A DNA stretch of 64,000 nucleotides from Bacteroidales bacterium (lineage in GTDB: Bacteria > Bacteroidota > Bacteroidia > Bacteroidales > UBA932), in contig JAFZVQ010000016.1 of the NCBI GenBank assembly GCA_017617715.1, positions 62,001 through 126,000 of the forward strand, given 5' to 3'. Below the pieces are notes generated by a model. The model was not told where the DNA came from. It did no database searches and saw only the letters and a list, made by a program, of their open reading frames with translations. The first letter of the stretch is position 1. Each line of letters starts with the position of its first letter. This document shows, piece by piece, positions 9,114 through 17,082 of this stretch. Made by a program: the position numbers and the translations under genes.

Positions 9114-10020
9114 TGGCAAGGCTTTTGGCCACAGCGGCGGCGAGGCGGGCGTTGTTGAACACCAGCTGAATGTTGGAGGCGAGACTGTCGCCGCCGGTGA
9201 TGTCCTTGATGCGGGCGAGGAGGAACGGGGTGGTCTCCTTGCCGTGGATGCCTTTGTCCCGGGCCTCGGCCAGGGCCTGGTCGATGGCGGCGTTGATGCG
9301 GTCCGGATCCATGGAGTACTCCTCGGGGATGGGGTTGGTCACGAGCATTCCGCCGCCGAGGCCCATTTCGAGCTTGGCGCGGAATGCGGCGGCGAGCTCC
9401 TCCGGGGTGTCGATGCGATAGTCCACCTTGAAGCCGCTGCGGCGGGTGTAGAACGCGGGCAATTCCTCTGTGCCATAGCCAATTACGGGCACGCCCTTAG
9501 TCTCGAGGTATTCGAGGGTGAGGCCAAGGTCGAGTATGGATTTGGCTCCGGCGCAGACCACCATCACGGGGGTGCGGGCCAGCTCTTCGAGGTCGGCGGA
9601 GATGTCCATGGTGGTCTCCGCACCGCGGTGCACGCCGCCGATGCCGCCGGTCGCGAACACCTTTATGCCGGCCATGGCGGCTATGATCATAGTGGTCGTG
9701 ACCGTGGTGGCCCCGTCGGCGCCACGGGCCACGAGCACCGGCAGGTCGCGCCGGGAGGCCTTGGCCACGGACCGGCCGCCCTTGCCCAGATGCTCTATCT
9801 CATCGCGGCTCAGGCCCGCCTTGAGGCGGCCGCCTATGATTGCGATGGTGGCGGGCACGGCGCCGGCCTCGCGTATGGTCTGCTCCACCCTCAGGGCCGT
9901 CTCGACGTTCTGGGGATAGGGCATGCCGTGGGAGATTATGGTGGATTCAAGAGCCACTACCGGGCCGCCCTTTTCGAGCGCCGCCCGGACTTCAGGGGCT
10001 ATATCGAGGTATTTATTCAT
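9106..10020 (-). CDS. psuG: Pseudouridine-5'-phosphate glycosidase
   Basis: 304 residues from the ATG at 10020; a longer start at 10044 would give 312. PsuG splits pseudouridine 5'-phosphate into uracil and ribose 5-phosphate. Strong family motifs are [67 protein letters not shown] and the end [16 protein letters not shown]. The shorter start overlaps the psuK stop in ATGAATAA, the same 8-base pattern as its neighbours. With psuK it makes a complete pseudouridine breakdown module. Confidence 0.96.
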   Translation of the reverse strand: MNKYLDIAPEVRAALEKGGPVVALESTIISHGMPYPQNVETALRVEQTIREAGAVPATIAIIGGRLKAGLSRDEIEHLGKGGRSVAKASRRDLPVLVARGADGATTVTTTMIIAAMAGIKVFATGGIGGVHRGAETTMDISADLEELARTPVMVVCAGAKSILDLGLTLEYLETKGVPVIGYGTEELPAFYTRRSGFKVDYRIDTPEELAAAFRAKLEMGLGGGMLVTNPIPEEYSMDPDRINAAIDQALAEARDKGIHGKETTPFLLARIKDITGGDSLASNIQLVFNNARLAAAVAKSLANG

Positions 10021-10897
10021 CTTTGAGTCGTTTGATTTCTTCATTCACGGCTTCGACCGTGCGCATGGCGAGGCTGGCGCAGCGTATGCCGAAGCGGGCC
10101 GCATCTACGGCGGAAGCGTCCGGCCCGGCGTGGACTATGCCGGCAAGCAGGGCGTCACCGGCGCCGGTCGTGTTGACCAGCCCCAGGGCAGGCAGGGCGG
10201 GCAGATGGACGTCCTCCCCGTCTTCGCGCACCACCACCCCGTCGGAACCCTTGCTCAGGTAGAGTCGCCCTACCTTCGTGCCGAGCGTCCTGCCCGGGGC
10301 GTAGAGGCCCAGCGTCTCGGCTTCGAGGCGGTTGCACTTAAGGGCGAAAACGGGCTCCGGATGCAGCCTGGGCACAGCGAGCGCCTCACGCAACCGCGCC
10401 GCCTTGGCCGACGACACGGCGTCGATGTAGAGCGGCGGCACGCAGCAGGCCACCAGCATACCGAGGGTCTCGGCGGGCAGATTGGTGTCGGCCACCACGG
10501 CGTCGGCGGAGTTGATCGCATTCATGCGGCGCTCCAGCCATTCCGGGGTCATCAGGCCCGTCACCGCCATGTCGGCCACGCCTCCGAGCAGCTCGCCGTC
10601 GGAGTCGTTCACGCTCACGAAGCACGCATTCCGCGCCCCCTTGACCGTCTGGCAATACTTGGTGCCTATGCCCACGGAAGCGCAGTGCTCCCGCAGCATG
10701 CGGCCGAAGCCGTCGTCGCCGAACACCGTGACTAGTTCCACCTTGTCGCCCAGGAGGGCAAGATTATGCGCAATGTTTCTCCCCACGCCGCCGGGCGATG
10801 TGCGGACCGTGCCGGGATTGGAATCCCGGGCCACGAAAGGCACCGCCGTCGTGGCGCAGATATCCATATTGGCTCCGCCGATGACAAAAACTTTCAT
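10013..10897 (-). CDS. psuK: PfkB-family kinase, probable pseudouridine kinase
   Basis: 294 residues from the ATG at 10897; an upstream start would place 20 atypical residues before MKVFVIGGANMDI. Ribokinase-fold marks are the N-terminal GGANMDI, PGGVGRNIAHNLALLG near residue 36, and the C-terminal catalytic NTTGAGDALLAGI. Adjacency and overlap with psuG point to pseudouridine as substrate, giving the 5'-phosphate that PsuG cleaves. It is the first gene of the seven-gene overlapping operon. Confidence 0.9.
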   Translation of the reverse strand: MKVFVIGGANMDICATTAVPFVARDSNPGTVRTSPGGVGRNIAHNLALLGDKVELVTVFGDDGFGRMLREHCASVGIGTKYCQTVKGARNACFVSVNDSDGELLGGVADMAVTGLMTPEWLERRMNAINSADAVVADTNLPAETLGMLVACCVPPLYIDAVSSAKAARLREALAVPRLHPEPVFALKCNRLEAETLGLYAPGRTLGTKVGRLYLSKGSDGVVVREDGEDVHLPALPALGLVNTTGAGDALLAGIVHAGPDASAVDAARFGIRCASLAMRTVEAVNEEIKRLKDE

Positions 10898-10904
10898 AGG
10901 AATA

Positions 10905-10912
10905 CAAAAGTA
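10905..10912 (-). promoter_or_regulatory. -7 box of the psuK-ispE operon
   Basis: TACTTTTG on the minus strand fits TAnnTTTG and ends seven bases before the psuK ATG, so the operon transcript is probably leaderless or nearly so. No clear -33 TTG is present. Confidence 0.55.
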
Positions 10913-10972
10913 CAAATTATTTGCGTATCTTGCTACACATTTATAAATCTTCACCAAAACAGCGGTATGCTT

Positions 10973-11335
10973 ATGAAAAAGTTTATATTTCTGGCCATTT
11001 CAGTACTCCTGATGGCAGCATGCGGATCACCTCTCCCGCAGCAATTCAACGCAATAGCCGACAGAGTCGAGAAAAACGGCGACAAATTCACTGAAGAGCA
11101 GTGGGAAAAAGTCAACGCCGAATACGACAAACTGGTCGAAAAATACGAAGCCGTGAGCGAGAAGCTCAGCGCTGACGAGAGGCAAGAAATCTCCTCCGCG
11201 ATGGGCCGCTACCAGGGAGCCGTGCTGAAGGCCGGAATCAAACAGGTCGGCAGCGCCCTGGATGAAGCCCTTGAAGGTGCAAAAGGCTTCCTGGAAGGCC
11301 TTGGAATCAAAACGGAAGGTGAAAAAGAAGAGTAA
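10973..11335 (+). CDS. Small lipoprotein, function unknown
   Basis: 120 residues from the ATG at 10973; another in-frame ATG lies at 10967. A lipoprotein signal peptide ends at LLMAAC-GS, so the mature protein would be lipid-anchored. The remainder is highly charged and helical (repeated E/K with FTEEQWEKVNAEYDKLVEKY), suggesting a short coiled-coil or helical bundle in the periplasm. It overlaps the following nuclease gene, so the two are likely co-transcribed. I do not recognise the family with certainty. Confidence 0.8.
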   Translation: MKKFIFLAISVLLMAACGSPLPQQFNAIADRVEKNGDKFTEEQWEKVNAEYDKLVEKYEAVSEKLSADERQEISSAMGRYQGAVLKAGIKQVGSALDEALEGAKGFLEGLGIKTEGEKEE

Positions 11336-12116
11336 AAAGGCCGCCCTCGGTGCCGCTGCAGTGCTGGTGGCGGGGGCGGTGTATTACCTGACCGGCGCCC
11401 CCGGGGCGGCCCCCGAGCCCGCCGTCGGACTGGAAATCCCCGTCTCGGCTGGCAGCGGCCGCGTCGTGCAGCACGGCGCCTACGTGACGTCGTACAACAC
11501 GAGCACGCTGATCCCCGACTGGGTGGCGTATGAGCTCACCGCCGAGGAAGCCTCCGGCCGCAGGAACCGAGACGGCATAGAATTCAAGATGGATCCCGAC
11601 CTGCGCGGCTGCACCCAGGCCATGCGGGAAGACTACTCAGGCTCCGGCTGGACCAAAGGGCACCTGATGCCCGCCGCCGACGCCGCGACCAGCAGCTCCA
11701 CCATGCAGGAGACCTTCTACTTCACCAACATCTGCCCCCAGAACGAGGTGCTCAACGCCGGCGACTGGCAGTTCCTGGAAAAGAAGGTCCGCAGCTGGGC
11801 GAAGCGCTACGGCAGCATATTCGTGGTCACCGGGCCCGTTGTGGGTGAAAACCGCTACGGCACGATCGGCGACCGCGACGTCGTGGTGCCGGACGCCTTC
11901 TACAAGGCCCTCCTGGTCCGGCGTGACGACGGCTCCTACAGCTCCATCGCCTTCGTGATGGGCAACGACGACGAGCGTTACCTCCTGAAAGACTGCAAGA
12001 TGACGGTCGACGAGCTGGAAGCCCTCACCGGCTTCGATTTCTTCCCCGGCCTCGACGACCGCATCGAAGAAAAAGTCGAAAGCAAAATCAAACTCTCCGA
12101 CTGGGGGATAAAATAG
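11319..12116 (+). CDS. DNA/RNA non-specific endonuclease (NUC superfamily), membrane-anchored or secreted
   Basis: 265 residues if the GTG at 11319 is the start, which gives a basic N-terminus (KKKSKKAALG) and one hydrophobic segment of about 17 residues; an ATG at 11262 lies deep in the previous gene. The body matches NucA-type beta-beta-alpha-Me nucleases: WTKGHLMPAAD holds the general-base His, FYFTNICPQNEVLNAGDW holds the metal-binding Asn, and VVTGPV follows. The usual DRGH is TKGH here, so the family Asp-Arg is replaced. It probably acts outside the cytoplasm on nucleic acids, for scavenging or defence. Confidence 0.85.
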   Translation: MKKKSKKAALGAAAVLVAGAVYYLTGAPGAAPEPAVGLEIPVSAGSGRVVQHGAYVTSYNTSTLIPDWVAYELTAEEASGRRNRDGIEFKMDPDLRGCTQAMREDYSGSGWTKGHLMPAADAATSSSTMQETFYFTNICPQNEVLNAGDWQFLEKKVRSWAKRYGSIFVVTGPVVGENRYGTIGDRDVVVPDAFYKALLVRRDDGSYSSIAFVMGNDDERYLLKDCKMTVDELEALTGFDFFPGLDDRIEEKVESKIKLSDWGIK

Positions 12117-12130
12117 GCGCCCCCCTCCGG

Positions 12131-12229
12131 TGGCGCAGGTCCGATAATATGGAGTACACCGGCGCCAGAAATCCTTTCTATATGGCCTACAGTGGCGCAG
12201 GTCTATTCATCTTTTTCGGACCTGCGCCA
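12131..12229. terminator. Three-copy inverted/direct repeat between convergent genes
   Basis: TGGCGCAGGTC occurs at 12131-12141 and 12193-12203, and inverted at 12219-12229. The middle copy forms an 11-base perfect stem with the last across 15 bases. The first copy extends to a 14-base match (12131-12144 with 12216-12229). It lies between the nuclease and the feoB partner gene, so a bidirectional transcription stop is likely, although no T run follows. Confidence 0.5.
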
Positions 12230-12248
12230 TGGGGGCGGTATGTTTATC

Positions 12249-12389
12249 TTACGGGCGGCAGAGGCGGCGGAGGGAGCAGCCGTCGCAGGCGGAGGAGCCG
12301 CCGCGGCGCTTGCGGTGGAGCAGGAAGGCGACGGCCCCTGCCGCCGCGGCCAGGACCACCCCCAGGACTATCCAGCTGGCCAGGTTCAT
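12249..12389 (-). CDS. FeoB-associated Cys-rich membrane protein
   Basis: 46 residues. One transmembrane helix (SWIVLGVVLAAAAGAVAFLL) is followed by a basic stretch and a Cys motif, ACDGCSLRRLC. This is the layout of the small FeoB-associated Cys-rich proteins found after feoB. The ATG at 12389 overlaps the feoB stop in ATGA. Role is inferred: iron or redox handling next to the FeoB channel. It is too short for most gene callers unless the internal ATG is used. Confidence 0.85.
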   Translation of the reverse strand: MNLASWIVLGVVLAAAAGAVAFLLHRKRRGGSSACDGCSLRRLCRP

Positions 12390-14740
12390 CCCACCAGCAG
12401 GGCTATCTGGTACGCCCCGAATGCCACCACCCAGGCCACCATGCACTGGAACACCACAACGAACGCGGCCCATCTGCCCCCGAGCTCCCGCTTAACCGCA
12501 GCGACTGCCGCGACGCACGGCGTGTAGAGCAGGCAGAACACCAGCAGCGGCACTGCCGAGACCGCCGTCAGCGTGCCGAGCACTCCCAGCACCTCCATCG
12601 AAGACACCACGCTCTCCTTCGCCAGGAAGCCGGAAATCAGCGCGGTCACGATCCGCCAGTCGCCGAGCCCCAGCGGGGCGAACAGCGGCGCGAGCAGCCC
12701 GGCAATCACGGCCAGCATGCTGTCGCCGCCCTCCTCCACCATTCGGAAGCGGAAATCGAAGGTCTGCAGGAACCAGATGCATAAGGTGGCGATGAAAATC
12801 ACCGTGAACGCCCTCTGGAGGAAATCCTTCGTCTTGTCCCACAGCAAGTGCCCCACGTTGCGCAGCTGCGGCAGCCGGTAATTCGGCAGCTCCAACACGA
12901 ACGGCGCCGCCTCCGACTTGCCCCCGGCATACTTTCCCACCAGCGCCACCACGATTCCAACGCATATGGACAGCAGATACAGGCACACCAGCACGAGCCC
13001 GCCGTGCCCCGGGAAGAACGCGCTGCTCAGGAAAGCGTAGATGGGCAGCTTGGCCGAACAGCTCATGAACGGCGTCAGCAGGATAGTCTTCCGGCGGTCG
13101 CGGGCGGACGGAAGCGTGCGCGACGCCATCACGGCCGGCACCGAGCACCCGAACCCTATCAGGAGCGGCACGATACTGCGCCCCGAAAGGCCCACCTTAC
13201 GCAGGAAACTGTCGGTCACATAAGCCACGCGGGCCATGTAACCGCTGTCCTCCAGCATCGAAAGGAAGAAGAACAGGATAATGATCACGGGCACGAAACT
13301 CACCACGGAGCCCACCCCGCCGAACACGGCGTCCACGACCAGCGACTGCACGGCAGGACTCACGTTCCACCGTTCCAGCAGGCCGCCTGCCCACGCTCCG
13401 ACGGCCCCGATCCCGCTGTCCAGCAGCTGCTGGAGCGGCGCCCCGAGCACGTCGATGGTGAGCCAGATCACGAGCGCTATTATGGCCACGAAAATGGGGA
13501 TGGCCGTCCAGCGGCCCGTCAGCACCTTGTCGATGCGGCGGCTCCGCTGGTACTCCTTGCTCTTGCCGGGACGGACCACCGTCTGCGAGCAGAGCTTCTG
13601 GATGAAGGTGTAGCGCATGTCGGCGATGGCGGCGGCCCGGTCGAGCCCGCGCTCCTCCTCCATCGTGCGGATTATGTTCTCTATCGTAAGTTTCTCGGAG
13701 TCAGTGAGATTCAGCGCCTTCTCGACCAGCGTGTCGCCCTCGATCAGCTTGGTGGCGGCGAAGCGGGCGGGGATGCGGGCCTCTCCGGCGTGGCGTTCGA
13801 TAAGGTGCATCACGCTGTGGAGGCAGCGGTGCACGGCGCCGCCGTGGTCGTCCTCGCCGCAGAAGTCGTTGCGGGCGGGGCCTTCCCGGTAGCGCGCCAC
13901 GTGGACCGCATGCTCCACGAGTTCGTCGATGCCTTCGTTGGCGGCGGCGGAAATGCCCACCACCGGTATGCCGAGTATGCGCTCCATTTCGTTGATGCGG
14001 ATGGAGCCGCCGTTGCCGCGCACCTCGTCCATCATGTTGAGTGCCAGCACCATGGGTACGTTAAGCTCCATCAGCTGGAGGGTGAGGTAGAGGTGCCTTT
14101 CAATGTTGGACGCGTCCACTATGTTGATGAGGCCCCTGGTGCCGGGGTCGAGTATGAATTCGCGGGACACTATTTCCTCCGCCGTGTAAGGAGACAGGGA
14201 GTAGATGCCCGGCAGGTCGGTGATTGTGGTGTCCGGATAGCCCCGGATCACGCCTTCCTTGCGGTCCACGGTCACGCCCGGAAAGTTGCCGACGTGCTGG
14301 CTGGAGCCTGTGAGCACGTTGAAGAGGGTGGTCTTGCCGCAGTTCTGCTGGCCGGCCAGGGCAAAAGTGAGCGTGGTGCCCTTTGGGAGTGGGTTGGCGT
14401 GGTCCTTCGAGTGGTATTTGCCGCCCTCGCCGAGGCCGGGGTGGGCGTTATGGTCGTGGAGGTAGGCGTTGCGGCCGTTGTTGCCGGGTTCCGCTTCGGC
14501 CTGCTCCTCTCCGGATTCAGCGGGGCGCACCTTGATTGCGGCCGCATCTTCCTTGCGGAGCGTCAGGGCGTATCCTCTGACCAGCAGTTGGATAGGGTCG
14601 CCGAGGGGAGCGCGGGACACCACCTGCACCGGAGTGCCGGGCGTGAGGCCCATGTCCAGGAAATGCCTGCGGCCCACTCCTTCACCGCCTATGGCCTCAA
14701 CCACGGCACTGCCGCCTATTTCTATATCGTCAATGGTCAT
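12386..14740 (-). CDS. feoB: FeoA-FeoB fusion, ferrous iron transporter
   Basis: 784 residues. Residues 1 to about 73 are an SH3-like FeoA domain (HFLDMGLTPGTPV). A linker with several His residues (YLHDHNAHPG, KYHSKDH) follows. The FeoB G domain has G1 GQQNCGKTTLFN, G3 DLPG and G4 NMMD. The membrane part carries the two Gate motifs, with IGFGCSVPAVMASR and YTPCVAAVAAVKRE. It moves Fe(II) across the inner membrane under GTP control. The G1 loop reads GQQNCGKT where most FeoB have GNPNCGKT. The His-rich linker may bind metal, which is inference. Confidence 0.96.
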   Translation of the reverse strand: MTIDDIEIGGSAVVEAIGGEGVGRRHFLDMGLTPGTPVQVVSRAPLGDPIQLLVRGYALTLRKEDAAAIKVRPAESGEEQAEAEPGNNGRNAYLHDHNAHPGLGEGGKYHSKDHANPLPKGTTLTFALAGQQNCGKTTLFNVLTGSSQHVGNFPGVTVDRKEGVIRGYPDTTITDLPGIYSLSPYTAEEIVSREFILDPGTRGLINIVDASNIERHLYLTLQLMELNVPMVLALNMMDEVRGNGGSIRINEMERILGIPVVGISAAANEGIDELVEHAVHVARYREGPARNDFCGEDDHGGAVHRCLHSVMHLIERHAGEARIPARFAATKLIEGDTLVEKALNLTDSEKLTIENIIRTMEEERGLDRAAAIADMRYTFIQKLCSQTVVRPGKSKEYQRSRRIDKVLTGRWTAIPIFVAIIALVIWLTIDVLGAPLQQLLDSGIGAVGAWAGGLLERWNVSPAVQSLVVDAVFGGVGSVVSFVPVIIILFFFLSMLEDSGYMARVAYVTDSFLRKVGLSGRSIVPLLIGFGCSVPAVMASRTLPSARDRRKTILLTPFMSCSAKLPIYAFLSSAFFPGHGGLVLVCLYLLSICVGIVVALVGKYAGGKSEAAPFVLELPNYRLPQLRNVGHLLWDKTKDFLQRAFTVIFIATLCIWFLQTFDFRFRMVEEGGDSMLAVIAGLLAPLFAPLGLGDWRIVTALISGFLAKESVVSSMEVLGVLGTLTAVSAVPLLVFCLLYTPCVAAVAAVKRELGGRWAAFVVVFQCMVAWVVAFGAYQIALLVG

Positions 14741-14760
14741 AATGCTTGCTTTCGGGCGGC

Positions 14761-14768
14761 CAAAGTTA
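14761..14768 (-). promoter_or_regulatory. -7 box of feoB
   Basis: TAACTTTG on the minus strand fits TAnnTTTG, 20 bases before the feoB ATG at 14740. It is divergent from the box at 14810. No Fur-like dyad was recognised. Confidence 0.55.
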
Positions 14769-14809
14769 AGAAAAAAACGCGTTCAGGCGCGTTATTTGCA
14801 AAAATAATG

Positions 14810-14817
14810 TATATTTG
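14810..14817 (+). promoter_or_regulatory. -7 box of the lipoprotein gene at 14844
   Basis: TATATTTG fits TAnnTTTG and lies 26 bases before the start codon. No -33 TTG is seen at the expected spacing. Confidence 0.55.
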
Positions 14818-14843
14818 CACATTACTAAAAAACCAACTGTATT

Positions 14844-15875
14844 ATGAAATTTGGAAAAATTGTTCTGATTTCCGCCATTGCGACCATCGCAGTGTCGTGC
14901 AACTGGGGAGACATCAATCTCGGTGTTGACGTGCCCCTCAACAAGAAGGCCGAGTCCAGCTCCCAGGAGTTCCTCGGTATTGCCAACGAGAAGAATATGG
15001 ATGCCATCAAGAGCGGTGAGGTTATCCTCGTCAATGAAGCTTCCAACAGCATCGTGACCCCTGCCATGGGCATCCCTGCTTCCGGTTCCAGCAAGATCGG
15101 CGAACTTCAGATAAAGAAGGGTACTCTTCCTGAGATCACCAACGACGCCGACTTCGAGTCCACAGATATTGAACTCATTCTCGACAATCCGGCTGAAAAG
15201 CCTGTCAGGTTCAAGGCAGACGTGAAGTGCGAAGGCGAGAGCGGAAGCGTTTCGGTTATCGTTCCTGCCAAGTCACTCGGCTACAAGGTCCTCATTTCCA
15301 GGGACTCCAACAAGGCAGCCACCGGCGCCGACGAGATTGTGGCCCCCAACGAAGACCTCAAGAAGATCCTGGACAAGAAGCCCTTCACCAAAGACATCAC
15401 CATCGCCATTGAGATCAGCGACCCTGCAAAGGGCAGCGTCAAGCTCGCAGCTTCCGACAGCTACACCTTCAAGGTGGACGGCAAGCTCTGCACCCCGTTC
15501 TCCTATCCTGCCGGCACCAAGATTTACGTCACCCACACCCTCAAGGACCTTGGCCTGAACCTCGGCGACTACGACATCAACTCCGACAAGTTCGATATCG
15601 TCTGCAGCGTGACCAGCACCATTCCTTTCGACATCGCCTGCACCGGTAAGGATGTCAACGGCGTGACCGCCAAGACCAACAACCCCATCAAGGCCGGCAC
15701 CATCGCCAATCCTGTGACCACCGAAGTGACCGTGAGCGTGAAGGGTGCAAAGTCCTCCGAGACCATCGAGCAGGTGGCTCTCATGTTCGAACTCACCGCC
15801 ACCGCCGGCGCCAAGATCAACAAGGGCCAGAGCCTCAAGATCGACTACGAGAAAGCAAAGGTCAACGCCTTCTAG
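14844..15875 (+). CDS. Lipoprotein of unknown function
   Basis: 343 residues. The signal peptide ends at AVSC-NWGD, so the mature N-terminus would be lipidated. The remainder alternates beta-strand-like segments and looks like two or three Ig-like domains with no catalytic motif visible. It stands alone between divergent feoB and convergent lysA and has its own promoter and a strong terminator. Its style resembles the lipoprotein at 48100, but I see no clear sequence match. Confidence 0.8.
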   Translation: MKFGKIVLISAIATIAVSCNWGDINLGVDVPLNKKAESSSQEFLGIANEKNMDAIKSGEVILVNEASNSIVTPAMGIPASGSSKIGELQIKKGTLPEITNDADFESTDIELILDNPAEKPVRFKADVKCEGESGSVSVIVPAKSLGYKVLISRDSNKAATGADEIVAPNEDLKKILDKKPFTKDITIAIEISDPAKGSVKLAASDSYTFKVDGKLCTPFSYPAGTKIYVTHTLKDLGLNLGDYDINSDKFDIVCSVTSTIPFDIACTGKDVNGVTAKTNNPIKAGTIANPVTTEVTVSVKGAKSSETIEQVALMFELTATAGAKINKGQSLKIDYEKAKVNAF

Positions 15876-15891
15876 CCGTTGCCTCCCAAAT

Positions 15892-15923
15892 AAAAAACCG
15901 ACCCTGCCGGGCCGGTTTTTTTT
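15892..15923. terminator. Bidirectional intrinsic terminator
   Basis: The stem AAAAAACCG-A-CCC pairs with GGG-C-CGGTTTTTT around a TGCC loop with one mismatch, flanked by A and T runs. It serves the plus-strand lipoprotein and the minus-strand lysA operon. Confidence 0.85.
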
Positions 15924-15930
15924 ATTCTTA

Positions 15931-17082
15931 TTAATCGGAAACGCACAGCGACCCGGGAAGGGGGCGGCAGTTGTAGCGGGAGGCCATGGATTCCCCATAG
16001 GCGCCGGCGGAGCGGATGGCGATGAAGTCGCCGCGGCGGCAGCGGTTCAGCACCACGCCCTTACCGAACACGTCCGAACTTTCGCACACCGGCCCGACGA
16101 CGTCGTAGGTCTCCTCCGGCCCGTCGGAGCTGATGTTCTCGATACGGTGGTAGGCGTGGTAGAGCGCCGGGCGCAGGAGTTCCGTCATGCTCGCGTCGAG
16201 GATGGCAAACTGCTTGTGCAGGCCGTCCTTGACGTATAGCACGCGCGAGATCAGCGAGCCGCACGGGGCCACGATGCTGCGGCCGGGCTCGAAATGGACC
16301 GGGCACTTGCAGTCGAGGTGGCGCTTGAACACGTCGAACCAGGCCCGGAAGTCGGCGACCGGCAGATGGTTCGGATGCTCGTAGTCTATACCGAGCCCGC
16401 CGCCCACGTTGACGTCCTGCAGCTTGATACCCAGCACGTTAAGCCTCTGCACGCATTCATTTATGCGGTTGCAGAGGGCCACGAAGTCGCTCATGTCCAG
16501 AATCTGCGAGCCGATGTGGAAATGGATGCCGCGGAAGTCCAGGCCCGGGAGCTTCTGCGCAAGGGCGATGGCTTCGGGCAGCGCGGAATGGTGGATGCCG
16601 AACTTGTTCTCGGCAAGGCCGGTGGTGATGTTGGCGTGGGTGTGCGCCCCGACGTCCGGGTTCACACGTATGCTGACAGGGGCACGGCGGCCAGCGGCAA
16701 GGGCGAGGTCGCTGATAACCTGCATCTCGGCGGTCGATTCCACGTTGAAGCGGCCGATGCCGGCGTCCAGGCCGAGCTGTATTTCATCGTCACGCTTGCC
16801 CACACCGGCGAAAACGACGGACTCCGGTTTGAAACCGGCGGCGAGGGCGGCGCTGACTTCCCCGCCGCTCACGCAGTCCGCACCCAGGCCCGCCTGGGCT
16901 ATGATACGAAGAATCTCCGGGTTGGCGTTCGCCTTCACGGCATAGTGGACCTGCCACGTGGGGCGGTCGGACAGCTGCCGCTTCACTTCTTCGATGGTCT
17001 GCCGCAGCAGGTCGGTGTCGTAGAAGTAGAACGGAGTCCGCAGGTCCCGGAAACGTTCGAGTGGAAATGAGCCCTTAACCAT
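15931..17082 (-). CDS. lysA: Diaminopimelate decarboxylase
   Basis: 383 residues. This PLP enzyme turns meso-diaminopimelate into lysine. Visible marks are the PLP lysine in VHYAVKANAN, HFHIGSQI, the phosphate-binding GGGLGIDY, EPGRSIV, and the C-terminal CESSD that completes the active site across the dimer. The start is the ATG at 17082, which overlaps the aspartate kinase stop by 8 bases (ATGGTTAA); the longer frame upstream is only the antiphase of that gene. Together with lysC it couples the first and last steps of the lysine pathway. Confidence 0.96.
   Translation of the reverse strand: MVKGSFPLERFRDLRTPFYFYDTDLLRQTIEEVKRQLSDRPTWQVHYAVKANANPEILRIIAQAGLGADCVSGGEVSAALAAGFKPESVVFAGVGKRDDEIQLGLDAGIGRFNVESTAEMQVISDLALAAGRRAPVSIRVNPDVGAHTHANITTGLAENKFGIHHSALPEAIALAQKLPGLDFRGIHFHIGSQILDMSDFVALCNRINECVQRLNVLGIKLQDVNVGGGLGIDYEHPNHLPVADFRAWFDVFKRHLDCKCPVHFEPGRSIVAPCGSLISRVLYVKDGLHKQFAILDASMTELLRPALYHAYHRIENISSDGPEETYDVVGPVCESSDVFGKGVVLNRCRRGDFIAIRSAGAYGESMASRYNCRPLPGSLCVSD

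Noticed and set aside
12848..14929. Plus-strand open frame of 693 codons opposite feoB
   Set aside because: It lies fully over a convincing FeoA-FeoB fusion and is made of His/Arg/Gly-rich shadow sequence.
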